Positions 1 through 12,348 of a DNA stretch of 64,000 nucleotides are shown here, piece by piece (the stretch's first letter is position 1; every line of letters starts with the position of its first letter). The notes beneath the pieces are model-generated. The model saw nothing but the letters and a program-made list of their open reading frames with translations. It was not told the origin of the DNA and made no database searches. The position numbers and the translations under genes were made by a program. The stretch lies in contig CAJFCJ010000013.1 in the NCBI GenBank assembly GCA_904063045.1, positions 788,156 to 852,155 of the forward strand. Direction: 5' to 3'. Source of the DNA: Dimorphilus gyrociliatus. Taxonomy: Eukaryota > Annelida > Polychaeta > Dinophilidae.

Positions 1-77
1 GTCCAGATTACATAGACTTTATGCAATATTACCTATTAAAAACATATCAGATTAAATATTCCCTTTGTATTTTACAG

Positions 78-595
78 TTTGTCTTAGAGCTGTTGGTGGC
101 CAGGTCGGTGCTACTGCCTCTTTGGCCCCTAAAATTGGTCCCTTGGGATTGGTAAGGTCTAGTGAAATTGGCTATTTAAACTGTACTCACTTTTTCTTAT
201 TAAAATAGTCTCCAAAAAAAGTTGGTGACGATATCGCTAAAGCTACCCAAGATTGGTTAGGATTGAAAATCACCGTTCAACTAACAATCCAGAACAGACA
301 AGCTAAAGTCAGCGTTGTTCCAACTGCCTCCTCATTGCTCATTAGAGCTTTGAAAGAACCACCAAGAGACAGAAAGAAGGTGAAGAACGTCAAGCACAGC
401 GGAAACCTTTCCTTTGAGGAGGTTGTTAACGTTGCCCGTACCATGAGACCTAGGTCACTCGCCAGAGACTTGGCTGGAACCTGCAGGGAAATTTTGGGAA
501 CGGCTCAAAGCGTTGGATGTACGGTTGATGGACAACATCCTCACACCGTGATCGAAAAAATCAAGGCCGGAGAATATGATGTACCAGAAGAGTAA
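78..595 (+). CDS. RPL12: 60S ribosomal protein L12 (uL11), 5' end outside the window
   Basis: Large-subunit ribosomal protein of the uL11 family, which binds the GTPase-associated centre of 28S rRNA. Two coding exons are visible: 78-151 and 209-595, joined by a 57-base GT-AG intron. The product contains the family signatures [42 protein letters not shown] and [11 protein letters not shown], and ends just after the expected C-terminus. The first visible exon enters in mid-codon after an acceptor at 76-77 and begins at the equivalent of residue ~13, so a short upstream exon with the start codon lies left of the window. Codon use is G/C-richer than in the surrounding DNA, as is usual for a highly expressed gene. 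The identification is secure; only the 5' end is missing. Confidence 0.97.
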
Positions 596-828
596 AGTTA
601 TTCTATTTGAATACATTCTCTGAAAGCTAAAGAATTTTTGCTTTTTTTCGTTGCTATCAGTTTTCGATACCTAATATGCGCTCTTTGTGGTGACCCTATT
701 TTAAGAAAGACATTTAGCACTATAGTTAAAAATCTCTTTACTGAGGGTATCTAAAGATTTTTCCATAGCAATTTGTCTATTAGCATTGTATATAGGCTTA
801 AATGAAAAAAGCACAATGGGAAGTTTTC

Positions 829-834
829 AATAAA
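829..834 (+). terminator. poly(A) signal AATAAA for RPL12
   Basis: An AATAAA hexamer lies about 235 bases past the RPL12 stop and is the first one downstream on this strand. It is assigned by position only. Confidence 0.5.
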
Positions 835-2782
835 ATATTGTTCCCATAAGCTCAGCTTAAACCATCTATGTCTCAAATTTTAAATCCCAAAGTTTAAAAA
901 CAAATATCAAAACGGCATGTTTATTGGACAAAAGATATAACATAAAAACTATGACCACATTTTCCTGTCAAAACATGAGAATTTAAAGTATTTACGAGTA
1001 TACGACCAAGGAAACAATTAGGTATAATTCAAGACCAAGGCTACCTTAATTTAAAGACTTTTCCAACAGATTTTAATAAAACTAATTTCACTTACTAACA
1101 ACAACTACAAAATCACTGCTATATGGAGACAGTATACTAGACCGGCATTTGCAATAAATTACACAATATAGTTACCGATTCAATTAGGTATTCTCTGAAA
1201 ATGAGAAGAGATACTATTTAAACATTTTCACAACATGCCATATCCAAAATAGCTCAAAAATTCCTCCATTACCAATTAACATGATATTGCAAACAAAAAG
1301 GAATTTCTTCGATACTCTTATTAAAATTGAGACGAACTTCAAAATAGCTGATAACAGTCCTTTTACGAAAATGATGCACAATGCATACAATGAATACAGT
1401 AAATTTCGGTAGAACTTTACGAAGGAACGCTTTAACGCTGTTCATTACCGCAAAAAGCTCTGGCTTTTTTATGCGGCTAAAAAGTAGTTACTGAGTAAAT
1501 TTGCTCCCCACTCGACTAATATCACAATTATGTTTATATACTGACTATGTACTAATTACGCTTTTTGTTTCAAAGTCTACAAATATGAATCCAGCCAAAT
1601 TTGCGTATTCAATATATAAAAAAAGTTATTACTATTCTGTTTGAATAAGCGTAAATTAAGAATATATTGGAAATAAAAGTATGAAGTCATGTAAAAATTG
1701 ATTATTTCTATTTTTACTCTTTATCTCTACAATTTCCTTTCTCTTCTTAAATCTTTATTTCTCCCACATTCTCATCCTTTTGTTCACCTACAACATCTTT
1801 ATATTATTTTCCTTTTCAAATAATATTCCCAAGTCAAAGGTTAATATGAAGAATAACCTTCTTCTTCAGTCAAAGAATAGGAAGATAATTAAATTTTTTC
1901 CATCCATTCTAGATGATTTACAATTTTTTTCTCATCCAAAAGATAAGCAGTACTGGTTAAATAAGACTATATGACATCTTAACAGTTACTCAGCTTCCGG
2001 AGCAAAAAAAAGGAAAAGTAATTCACTAGAACATCCTAAACTTACATTGTTTTTCTTTGTAGAACAAAAACGTTGTATAAAGGGAATATAAAACAAAAAG
2101 AATAGAAGGTTTTAGTTATTAATAATTTAACTCTTAAATATAATTTTCAGGTAAATTTTCTCCATTTTAAAACTAACGTCGCCATATTAGTTAATATTTT
2201 GTTCTTTTATTATATATTCTTTTTTTTTATTACTTCTATAATAATAGTAAAATCAATTTTTTACTAATGTTTTGCTGTAATCTTCATTTTAAAACTGATT
2301 TAAAGTGGTCTCCTTCTATTCATTTACCATATTCCTTTTATTGTTCTCAAAATAGAATATTAGAACAAAGAAGCGAACGCAAGGTTTTCCTGTTTATTTA
2401 TTATATCATTATTTACAATTATCCTATATAATGTATTAATATTTACTGCATCTATTTAGAATGAAGATAATAAATGTTTCTTGGAGCCCAACGACCTTTC
2501 AGTCTTTAATAGAACAATTGGATCTGGAAATAAATAAAATGACGTAGGCCTACGATTAATGGAAGTATCTTCCCGAATACGAAGCGAAGAGGCAGTTTAC
2601 GTCATCTTAAATTATTAAATAGTTAAGAAAAAGTTCAGCATCTTTAATCATTCATTCATAATGATAATAATAAAGATTTGTATATCTTTAAGCGTTCATT
2701 CTCCCAAAGGAAGGAGAAAAAGAAGAGGAAGAAGAAGAAGAAGTAGAAGCAGAATAAGATAAAAAAGGATTATAAAAGAATA
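835..2782. other. intergenic, A+T-rich, no gene seen
   Basis: Both strands show only short, low-complexity open frames (for example 1780-1974 on the plus strand, rich in Phe/Asn/Lys). There is a purine-rich GAAGAAG-type tract near 2708-2755 and one TAGGCCTA palindrome at 2545-2552. I looked here for a RhoGAP domain that would complete the neighbouring p190-like gene and found none. Confidence 0.6.
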
Positions 2783-2788
2783 TTTATT
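2783..2788 (-). terminator. poly(A) signal for the p190-like gene
   Basis: TTTATT on the plus strand (AATAAA on the minus strand) lies about 77 bases past the stop codon of the p190-like gene. Its closeness supports the view that the transcript ends here without a GAP domain. Confidence 0.5.
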
Positions 2789-2864
2789 ATAGATAAAATT
2801 TTCTCTGAACAACGATAATAATAATAACATATTAGTGATTATGTTTTGGAGAGGTATACTCTTC

Positions 2865-5724
2865 TCAACTCTTCGTCTTAAAACTGCTGGCGTTGTTCTT
2901 GTATCTTGATACCACTTCGCTTAGTTCCGTCATAAATGATAGCTTTTTAATTTGTTCTGTAAAACAAACAAACAAGAATTAAAGATAAAATATAATAGAA
3001 AAATGACTACTGACCGTCGGGTGGAGCAAAACTATCGACATCTGCGTATAAATGCTCTTCGGTATTAGTTGATTCATCAATAATTGTATCTCTATGGGAA
3101 TACCCAGTCTTCCTTTGATATATAGATTCGATAAAGTCGTTATAATAGGTTAATTGATTAAATTCTGATTCGTTGAAGCTAAATGCCAAACGCGCATTTA
3201 TTCTACTAGCCAAGAGTTTATGTGATACTTCCAAATTCGTACAATACTGGCAAGATTTGTGCATAGCATGCACTAATAGTAAAGTAGAAGAATCTCTCTT
3301 CCGAAAAGATTTTCTTTCAATAATCTCATTTAGGAATGTTAAGGGATAGATATGATGGGCGTTAATTGAAAATATTATTCCATCGAATTGTTCTTCTTTT
3401 GTTAATGGAGCAAAGTTGTGTAAAGCAGCTATAACTATTTCGACAGATATTATCTTGTTATTATTCATTCTACATTGTACCCTCAGTGTTGTTTGGTTGT
3501 CATTGCTATAGTAGAACAGGGACTGGTGTTGCAGGAAAGATTTTAACGTATCAAGGCCAATATCTATACCGCAATCGAGCACCATCATTAAGGTTAAATC
3601 TGGTTCGAACGAAGGAGCCATATGGAATGGGCATAGGAACGTTCTTCTAATTTCTATAGAATTTAATATAACTTGTGGTATCGAATTTATCGACTCCGAT
3701 GTAAATATGCATTGTAAATTTGAGGCCATTCTTTCACCCTCCTGCCTCAAGCTTGGCTCGGAACAATAAACAACAGATGGCGCTCCGCGAAAAGGCGCAG
3801 CATCCGATTGAATTAGACTGAGTATGAGTGACTTTACGTATGATAAAGATGTCGAATCGCAGAAATGCAATAAAACCGAGTGAAAATCCAAGTTTGTCTT
3901 CTCCATAGTACTATAATATTCAAGCTGCTTGTCTTCGTAGAGAACCGGTAAACGAGTTAATAAATCAGTTTGGGTAGAAATGACTAGGATCCGAACCGAT
4001 TTTTCGGCTTTCTCTAAAGTAAACTTTGAAAATGGTTTAACAAATTCTTCGGGAGATGGAGCCAGTATTGCCGACGTCAAACAACAACTATGAATAAATA
4101 GGCAACGATTAACCGGTAAAATTATACAAAGGCGAGTTGTATCAACGAAACATTCTATGATCTTTCTTCTATCTTCTTCTAATGCTGCTAGATCCGTATA
4201 TCGCGGATCGTAGGAGATCATTTCACAAAATTCTTTTATTTTTATTGTCTTCCTCGCAGTTTCACAGGCCAAATCGACTAGATTTCTTAATAATGACTTT
4301 GTAATACGTTTCTGACACGTAAGGTATAGCTTCTCCTTAATCTGATCATTCAACTGATGAAAACATTCTCGACTTTTTATATAAATACTGATTTGGTTTA
4401 AATTCAAGCCCGGCTTGCAAAGATTCGGATTTTCGTCAAATATCGCCAGGAAATCTGCTTCGTTACGCTGTAGATCGGCTTCCTGTTTTTTATTTTCGAT
4501 GAATTGGTGATAAGCTTCTTCAGCCTGACTAGAGTATAGGAATTCAGAGGGAATTTTCGTTAGAGTCAAATCACCATTAGACGAATCTTTAATTAAAAAG
4601 TGAGCATCACTAGAAAAATGGAATGAATATTGAGGTTTGCAAAGTAGAGTTTGTCTGGTAGCTTTCCAATTATTATAAAATAACTCTTCTTCAGATATAC
4701 ACTTTAATTTGTCAATGACTAATTTACTATAAATTTTTGATCTTTCTTCAGCGAAATCCGAACCGAGTTTCGATTGAACCTTCTTAAATATTTCTTTAGC
4801 TTTAGTAATACCGCATTCATGAATCATCATCTTATAAGTTGGACGCTCTTTTATATGATTATCAACCTCTATCCAAGAATCTCGATGATTTTTTACCTGC
4901 TTTTGTAGCATTGTTTCAAATGATAGACTTATTTGAGACAGATATTCCTCTCTTCTCTTCAATGCCTCCTCGTAACTGCAAATGGTAATTGGAGTTGATT
5001 TTCTGCTTTTATACTTCTTCCATAAGATTTCGAACACGTGTTGTATGTTAACATTCTTCAATGCAGAGGTATGTACCAAAGGAATAGAATAGTTCTTAAA
5101 AGGTTTACCAGATAAAAGATACTGAACGTCCTGCAATACCGCCAAAGATTGACAATCGTTCTTTGTAGTAACTAAGACGATTGGTTTATTTGTGCTAATT
5201 AGCGATTTTAATAAATCTTTAGAATTGCAAAATTGTTCATCTCTCTTAGCTTCTTGATCTCTTGAGACGTCGTATACGTAAATGAAAGCGTCAACTGAAA
5301 ATTCATTTGGCATTTCCGCAACTCCATCTGGTTCCAAGCCTAGTTTATCTCTTCCCAAATACTGAGTTTTACCCGATGTATACAACTTTAACGTTTGACA
5401 TCTTTCTGCGTAGGTTTTGTCAAATTGAAAGGGTTTAAAAGTCATATCATCAAGAAATTGAGTATGTTCAATAATATGAAAGTTAACGCTTGTTTCCTTA
5501 CAGACTGCATGCTTCTTTGTTCCCCAATAGAGAAAGTGTTTATTGGCGATAGTAGCCGAACTAAAGTCCGTCGAAGAAATCAAGGAGCTATGATTTGTCG
5601 AAAATCTATCTTCCGAATGATTAAAAAATCTATCAATCAAGCAGCTTTTACCAATGCCACAGTATGCTTGACTACTACTCAAGCCTACAACGGCTACTTT
5701 GAGATTCGGAGAATTCCCACTCAT
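2865..5724 (-). CDS. p190RhoGAP-like GTPase/pseudoGTPase protein lacking the RhoGAP domain
   Basis: Two coding exons on the minus strand, 5724-3015 and 2956-2865, are joined by a 58-base phase-1 intron and give 933 residues. If the intron is retained, the frame stops five bases into it. The N-terminus matches the ARHGAP5/ARHGAP35 GTPase domain: P-loop CGIGKS at residues 22-27, DHTSVLSTSDF-like LISSTDF, HFLYWG, the DQLGLE-like DKLGLE, then TTKND and TSA guanine-specificity elements. The middle (~250-560) corresponds to the FF-domain region and 580-870 to the pG1/pG2 pseudoGTPase region (EAYHQF, LPVNRC, ASNLQCIF). Known p190 proteins then have a long linker and a C-terminal RhoGAP domain of ~150 residues; here translation ends after a Lys/Ser-rich tail. 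An acceptor-like TTTCAG just before the ATG suggests a 5'-UTR intron. Family assignment is strong; absence of GAP is directly seen within the window. Confidence 0.88.
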
Positions 5725-6854
5725 TTTTTAGATGCTGAAACAATCCAATAAGCTGATCAACATAAACGTTTCAAAATTTAAACTGTATATACAGATATTA
5801 GATATTGCATTATTATTTTTATATTCTTTTCAATAATATTCATAAAAAATGCAGTAAAAGATACCATATTTCGCGGACATCTCCAATATTTACAACATTT
5901 CGAATCTCATCGACAGCCATTTTATGCGACCTTCACCTTTTTTAGATCCATGTTTCAGCGACATCTGCCAGATGTTAAACCAACCGATAGCGTATGATTC
6001 ATGCCCATATTTCCATGAGGGTAACAATAGCATTATAAACGTGTTACCCAGTCCCTTTATTCTAAAATTTTCAATAATAACATCACGTAAAGGATAAATT
6101 ACGTCACATTTATACTTTTCCCTTGTTCCTCCCATGATATTCCCTCTATCAGATTAGTTGACCGAAAATAATTTCACTTCCCATTAAGCTTAATTATCGT
6201 TAATAACGTCTACAGTCAAGGACTAATTATGTTTTAATTATGCTTCGTTACTGTATGTGTTAGTCATTGTTGCCTTTCACAGAGCTGTCAAAGGATGAGT
6301 GTAAAATACTCACGAGTCACAGCAACAACAGTAGGTACTTATGAAAAACACAAGAAAAAAAGAGAAACAACAACTAACTCATAGAATTTTCAAACCAAAC
6401 TTTATCAACCATCCTTATCCCCTCCCTATCCAACTTGTATTACAATAACTATAAAGCAAAATAGTAACAATAGAATGGGATAGCACATAACATAATAGAA
6501 TAAATAGGAAACCTTTTCCAAAGAAAAAAAAAAAATCTTTTTCCATTTTTATGTGAAAAATTGCACATTGGAGACGAAATAATTTTTTGCCTTTCTCTTT
6601 TATAGGCGCATTTCCAAGCAAAAAGGGAAAAAGAAGTAAACTGCGCAAATATCAAACACAATAAGTATACAGAGAGCAAGAGTATATATATGTAACGGGT
6701 TTCCCTATACTTTGCTTTCTCGTAACAACCTCATAAGAAACTATGAGAAAAATAAAAGAGAAAAAATATCACTTTTTTCTTTTCAAAAAATATCATTATG
6801 CAAACAGAGAGAATTGATTAGACGCTTTTGGTAAAGTTTCACTTTAAGGCCTCG
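5725..6854. other. intergenic / 5' region of the p190-like gene
   Basis: No convincing gene. An 81-codon minus-strand frame at 5890-6135 and two overlapping frames at 6415-6679 lack family resemblance and contain homopolymer-coded runs. The right half carries the 3' UTR of the next minus-strand gene. Confidence 0.5.
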
Positions 6855-9456
6855 TTAGAACGCCATAGAAGGTCCTGGATAATAGATTCCATCTAAAAAA
6901 GTATTATATAAGTTAATTTCTTTGTAGTAGGTTAAAAAATGGAAATATCTTACTATCAATATTGGAATTCTTCGGGAAAATGTTATCCTCCTTGTTGCGA
7001 GATATTCTTGGTGGTTTCATGTTTCTACCTTCTTGCTGGTCCATCTTCTTTATTCTAATTTGTCTCTCTTTTCTTCGTCTAACTTTTTCCTTTTCTTCTT
7101 CCTTCCTCCTCTTAGCTTTCTCCTTTTCCTCTGCCTTTCTCTTCGCAGCTTGTTCTTTATCCTTTGCCTTAATGATTCTCAATTCAATTTTTCTCTCTTC
7201 CGTTAGTTCTTCTTGCGGTTCTTTTTTGAATGGATTTTTTAATGATGTTACTCGATCCCAAAATCTACGGAAAACACCTCTTTTCTCTAACATATTTAAT
7301 CGTTTCTCCAAGAATACAATGCGTTCTTCCATATCCTCAGTTCTTTGTTCACTCTGAAGAAGCAAAATATGAACTTCAATCGCCCGCCTAAATAAGGCTA
7401 AAAACTGTTCGGGAGTTCGTCTATCAATTTCTCCATTCGGTAACCTATAAGGTTCATTTTGAACAACTTCTTGATCTGTATTTCCTTCAGGATTCATGAT
7501 AGTTTCATCGTCGCTGCCCTCTTGCCCATCGAGACAAAGAGAGTGAAACTTTCCGCCCTTTTTCAATCTCAAAATGCAGTCATCTTCAGAGTCTTCGCCA
7601 AAATCGATGTCTTCGTCAAATTTCGCTCGTCGCCTCTCAGACCTTTTCCTAAATAATTTCCTCCTAATCTTAATTTTCTTCTTTTTCTTATCAACATTGT
7701 CTGCTCCTTGAATATAGATGGTCTCATAACCTAAGGTTTGTATTCCCTCGAAATCTTTCATTTTTTCGGCAAACGAAGTATATCGTTTTTCTTTTTCGGC
7801 TTCTCTAATACTTTCCCGTAAACTTTCAATAATTTCTCTACGACGTTGCATTTCCTCTTCATCTAATTCAACTTCATCTTCAATATCAAATACTTCGTCG
7901 TTTGTATAACAGTAATCGTCGTCGTCACCGTCCTCATCGACAACTTCGTCATATTCGTAATCAGTTTTTTCTTGAAAGTTTACAAGGTCAACTTGTCCAT
8001 TTTCTACCTCAGTTTCTATTTCAGTTTCTTTTTCTGTCTCTAGCTCGGTCTCACCTTCGATCTCTCGTTCAGTCTCTGTTTCAATCTCTGTTTCAGTCTC
8101 TGTTTCAGTCTCCCTTGCCATCTCTTTTTCGGTTTCTACTTCGGGATCTTTCTCTGCTTCAACCTCAGTCTCTACTTCGGTATCTGTTTCAGCCTCTTTT
8201 TCAACAACCTTTTCAGCCTCTTTTTCAACAACCTTTTCAGCCTCTTTTTCAACAACCTTTTCAGCCTCTTTTTCAACAACCTTTTCAGTGTCCTTTTCAT
8301 CCTCCTCTTCGACGTCTATCTTTATCTCCATATCAATTTTTTCATATTCTTTACGGGGTGTATTTTTCTTTTTTTTAATAGTAAAACTATATGGGTCTGG
8401 AAAGTAATAAAGAAAGTGCGAGTAAAAAAAAAATGCTGTGTAAAAATTCTTACTGTAAAGTCCAAGATCCATATCGGGGACACAGGCCTCTCTGAACATT
8501 TCTTGCTCGTTATACAATTCATTACTTCGAGTTCGACTCCTAAAGCCTTCCTTAAAATCGAAACTGCTGCAAGGTTCGTCGTCATACTTTGGAAGAAAGT
8601 TTAATTCTTGACAAGCCTTATCTCTACACTTATCAGCTAAATCGAAACCGCCGCATGCTTGATCTTCATATTCTATTCCAAAATCCATAGTACCAAATAC
8701 TTCTCTTATTATCTCATTTCTAGATTTCTTTTTAATGGCAATACGAACACCACTAGATTCTAAATCCAATTCACCACAAGCTTGATCGTAACCCTTGTCT
8801 TCAAATCCACCACAAGCTTGATCGTAACCCTTATCTTCAAATCCACCGCAAGCTTGATCGTAACCTTCGCTAGCATCGAATCCACCACAAGCCTGGTCGA
8901 AACCTTTGTCTTCAAATCCACCACAAGCTCCTTGGGCTTCGCTTAGATCTAGAGAATGGAGAAAATCAATAGTCAATTTATTGTCGTAATTAATATCTTT
9001 AAAATTAAAAGACTTTCCTACCTAAATCGACAGCTCCTGTGCATCCTTTGCCGCTTGAACCATCAACGTAACACTCCGCAACGGTTTGCTGTTCAGGAGT
9101 AGTAATAGTTGACATATCTGGCTCAGTATCGTTATCGGTCTCTTCGTTCAGCGGTTCAAAATCTGATTTCAATGAGAAAACTAGTGAAAAAAGTTATTTA
9201 AGATTTCATTCTTGTACTTACCAGAGGATGGAAAAAGGCAGCTGAGAAGTGAAGATGCGAAATCGTCTGGTTCTTCAATAATACCATATTCTTCTTTGAA
9301 AAGTTCAATCAAATCGTTACCGTACAGCATATCTAAGTATTGTTTGGTCATGAATGATTCCTTCTTTAACATCTGTACATTATTTTTCATTTCCTTCACT
9401 TGTCTCTTAATTTCTCTCTTGTTCATAATTACAAAGTAGTTAGCTTTATTAACCAT
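6855..9456 (-). CDS. acidic, repeat-rich protein of unknown function with ACGGF repeats
   Basis: I do not recognise this gene. Five exons (9456-9222, 9162-9022, 8948-8454, 8396-6954, 6892-6855), all joined by phase-1 GT-AG introns of 57-73 bases, give 783 residues. Order of parts: a Lys-rich coiled start with KREIKRQVKEMK; an acidic linker; from ~126 on, about eight imperfect 12-14-residue units around DQACGGF separated by acidic/Gly-Tyr spacers; a heptad-like VVEKEAEK array and a TETETE run; an Asp/Glu tract; a basic region with RRKLFRKRSERRR; and a C-terminal charged coiled coil rich in RRKEEEKEK, ending in a short YYPGPSMAF tail on its own exon. No signal peptide or membrane segment remains once introns are removed: an apparent hydrophobic stretch belongs to the 57-base intron 8397-8453. 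Charge and coiled coils suggest a structural or scaffold protein, which is inference. Confidence 0.8.
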
Positions 9457-12158
9457 GTTTTAACAAGTTTTTTAGATACTTTAAGAGTGCTTGGATGAAA
9501 AATAATAACGCTGGCAGATCGATCAGAGCGCCTTATAAAGGCGATCCATGGTTGAGAACCTACTCAATACAAAAAGTTCACAAAAAACCATTTTAGTTCC
9601 AATTTTAACCGAATATTATCTTTTTATGCTAATTTTTAGAACACTCACGTTAGGTTAAAAGCGTTTTAATAGGCAAGATTGTATCTTTAAGCTGAAAAAT
9701 TACTCCTACAGGAGAGTTTATCGTTGTCTTATAATAATTACATTTAATTACAAATACACTTTATACTTTAACATTTCTGATCATATTCTTTCAAAAAATT
9801 TCCTTAAAATTGTTTTACAAAGCATATAACTTTCGAAATATTCTTCTATAGAACAATATAACAGTGTCTCTTATTTTTTGTTGAACCACGTGCTTTTTTT
9901 TAATTTTATGGTAATTTCATTAAAAAATTTCTTCCATTCTCCTCCTTTGATAGTGAGGAAACATTTTTTCCTATTACAACTAAAATATAATGTGTCATTT
10001 ATGAGAAAATTTCCGTACCAGATAAAGGACAGTGTATGACTATTTTTTAAAGCTTTCGATAGGCCTATTTTACAGCTACTTCCGGATTTTAATGGGTGAA
10101 ACTAATTACTGAACACAGAGTGTCATTAAATTAATTCAATAATTTTGAGATTTTTGAACGCATTAAATTATTATTATATTCAAATTTTTTAGAATTATTT
10201 TTAGCTCTTCAGCTAAATTAATGTAATATAATATCAGATATTGACTTAGGAGTAGAAATTGACACGCTTGAGGATTTTTTAAAATCTATCACTATGGTAT
10301 TGAGTAGCGGTTTGCAATACCACTTAATTGTGTGTGACACTTAGAGGTAACAGATGTTAGTCTTTGTGGCCGTATCGTCCTTTCGCGTCGAGCTCTCCTT
10401 AAGGTAAGACCTGTGTCTTTATTATATATTAATTTAGTAATAGGTTTATTTGTAAGATTTAGAACTTAGGTTTAGTCTTTAGCAAAGCGCACTAATATAT
10501 ATTTCATTAACAAAATGTAAAAGTTATTGCGAGCTTTTTACAAATATTCTTAGCGTTAGAAAGTTTTAAGGCTTCTTTTCTGACCACGTGCTCTTTACAT
10601 ATTTGCACATTAGACAAAAAAATTAATTTTTTTTTTTGACAGAGGCGACGAGGTAAGCAGGCCTGCAGGGATTGAAAAAGTAGAAGGAGCTGATTCCAAA
10701 AATTTGGCCTTGCATTTCAACCTTGATGATAGGTGGTTAATCGATTGCTACGAGGTTAACCGCACTGGTACAATACGACGTCACTTGCAATAGAACATTC
10801 CTGTGACAACTCTTTGTTGAATTTTAACTGTTTATCTGAATTGTTACATTTGACTTTGAGAATGTTATTGAATGTTGTTGAATTATACCTTTTACAATAG
10901 GTACCATTGCGTTTTTCTCACCTTCCGCGGAAGTAAAATGTGAATTTGCTGTACCAAGTCTGCAGTAGTTTCATTTTTAATTGTTTTTAATATTTCAGAC
11001 GGGTCCATTTATATGTAACGTAAGAAGTCATGTTGTAAAATTATATACACTGTATAGCTTGCTTCGTGAACTCGACAACTTAGGGCATGATATACAATAA
11101 AAGCACTTCAAAAATATTTTCACATATACTTTTGTTCTAAGCGCGAAAATGCTCTATAGCATAAATACTAAGTACCTTTCTATAAATACATTATTAAGTA
11201 TTTGAGAAACTTACTTAGAAATTCTTCAAAATGCTTATGTTTTTTGATGAGATTGACCTTCAAGTTTGTCTATTTGCCGAACAGAACAACCTTTAAATTT
11301 TTAGAATTTGACGATGCATGTAATACAAATAAGTTGTTCCGGAAGATTGTTAGTCTGATAATTTGAAACTGATTGTTTACCTTTCGAAGAGGCTAAAAAA
11401 CTCTGGGTATTTTCTTACAGGTGAAAAAGGACTCTCTCTAGAGATTCTTGACATTTAGCTAAGAAGACAAATCAATTTCCTTTTTCAGATCAGGGAAATA
11501 GTAAAACATTTATCAAAAGAATGAAAAAGGATAGTTTACGTTATCATAGATATTAAAAGGAAATTGCTTTTAAAAAAAAAACAAATAATGAAACTATCAT
11601 CCATTTGCATTCGAGTAGTACAACCCTAAAAGAAGATTATGAATGTTGCAAGTCAACGAAAAGGATATCGCCGTGATATGGATGGTAAATCCTTAAAATG
11701 TAGATTTCGTTTGTCTTTAGAGAACGAGGCTTAATACTAGAAACTTTTAGGGTAAAATTCATTCATTCGTGTGGAAATCTTGAGGAAAACTGATTAGGCA
11801 AGTTAAATTGACGAAGCGAAGAAAAAATCAAACTAATTCACTCGACTATAAAAAGTAGTTTGAGTAAGATCTAAGTAAGAATTGGGAAGACTTTGACAAA
11901 CTATATCCAATCATCTAACAATGCTAATTGGTTAAAGGAAGAAAATAATTTAGAGGAATAATCATTATTAAAAATCCTCAATTTTTAAATAGAATTTATC
12001 CGACATCTTTTCTCTTTCCCTATCTCTGTTTATCGATGAAAATTTATGCTTTTTTTTTCTTTTTTAAATTCCAATACTAGGCCTACTCACTTTTTAATTT
12101 ATCATATCTGATTTGATGTATCTCATTATTATTCAATACTTAATGAAAGTTTGTATAG

Positions 12159-12173
12159 TCACTAGGTGGCGCC
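12159..12173 (+). promoter_or_regulatory. CTCF-like core motif
   Basis: The bases TCACTAGGTGGCGCC match the metazoan CTCF core (CCASYAGRKGGCRSY) at all positions but the first. The site lies between the minus-strand ACGGF-repeat gene and plus-strand BCAT. Whether this organism's CTCF binds it is not known from sequence alone. Confidence 0.4.
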
Positions 12174-12323
12174 CCTTGCTGATTACTTTAATCATTTTTA
12201 GATTAGATGAGCGAATGAAAGTTGTAATGATTTCAAAGGTAATTATGTACTTTATGAATATATTGAATATTTTCATATGATTATTTTTACATAAAGTTCG
12301 ATTATAAAAATCTTTAGAAATAA

Positions 12324-12348
12324 AGAGAGAGAGAGAGAGAGAGAGAGA
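12324..12348. repeat. (GA)n microsatellite
   Basis: Nearly perfect GA dinucleotide run, followed by a looser GA-rich stretch to about 12365. Confidence 0.9.

Noticed and set aside
1780-1974. 64-codon plus-strand frame downstream of RPL12
   Set aside because: Phe/Ser/Asn/Lys-rich translation of A+T-rich DNA with no supporting signals.
5395-5751. 118-codon plus-strand frame over the p190-like N-terminus
   Set aside because: Antisense shadow of a clearly homologous GTPase domain.
5890-6135. 81-codon minus-strand frame upstream of the p190-like gene
   Set aside because: No recognisable features, no splice context or conserved pattern; length is compatible with chance.
7902-8378. 158-codon plus-strand frame rich in Leu/Phe/Gln
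   Set aside because: It is the antisense of the repetitive Glu/Lys/Thr arrays of the ACGGF-repeat gene, so its length follows from the repeats.
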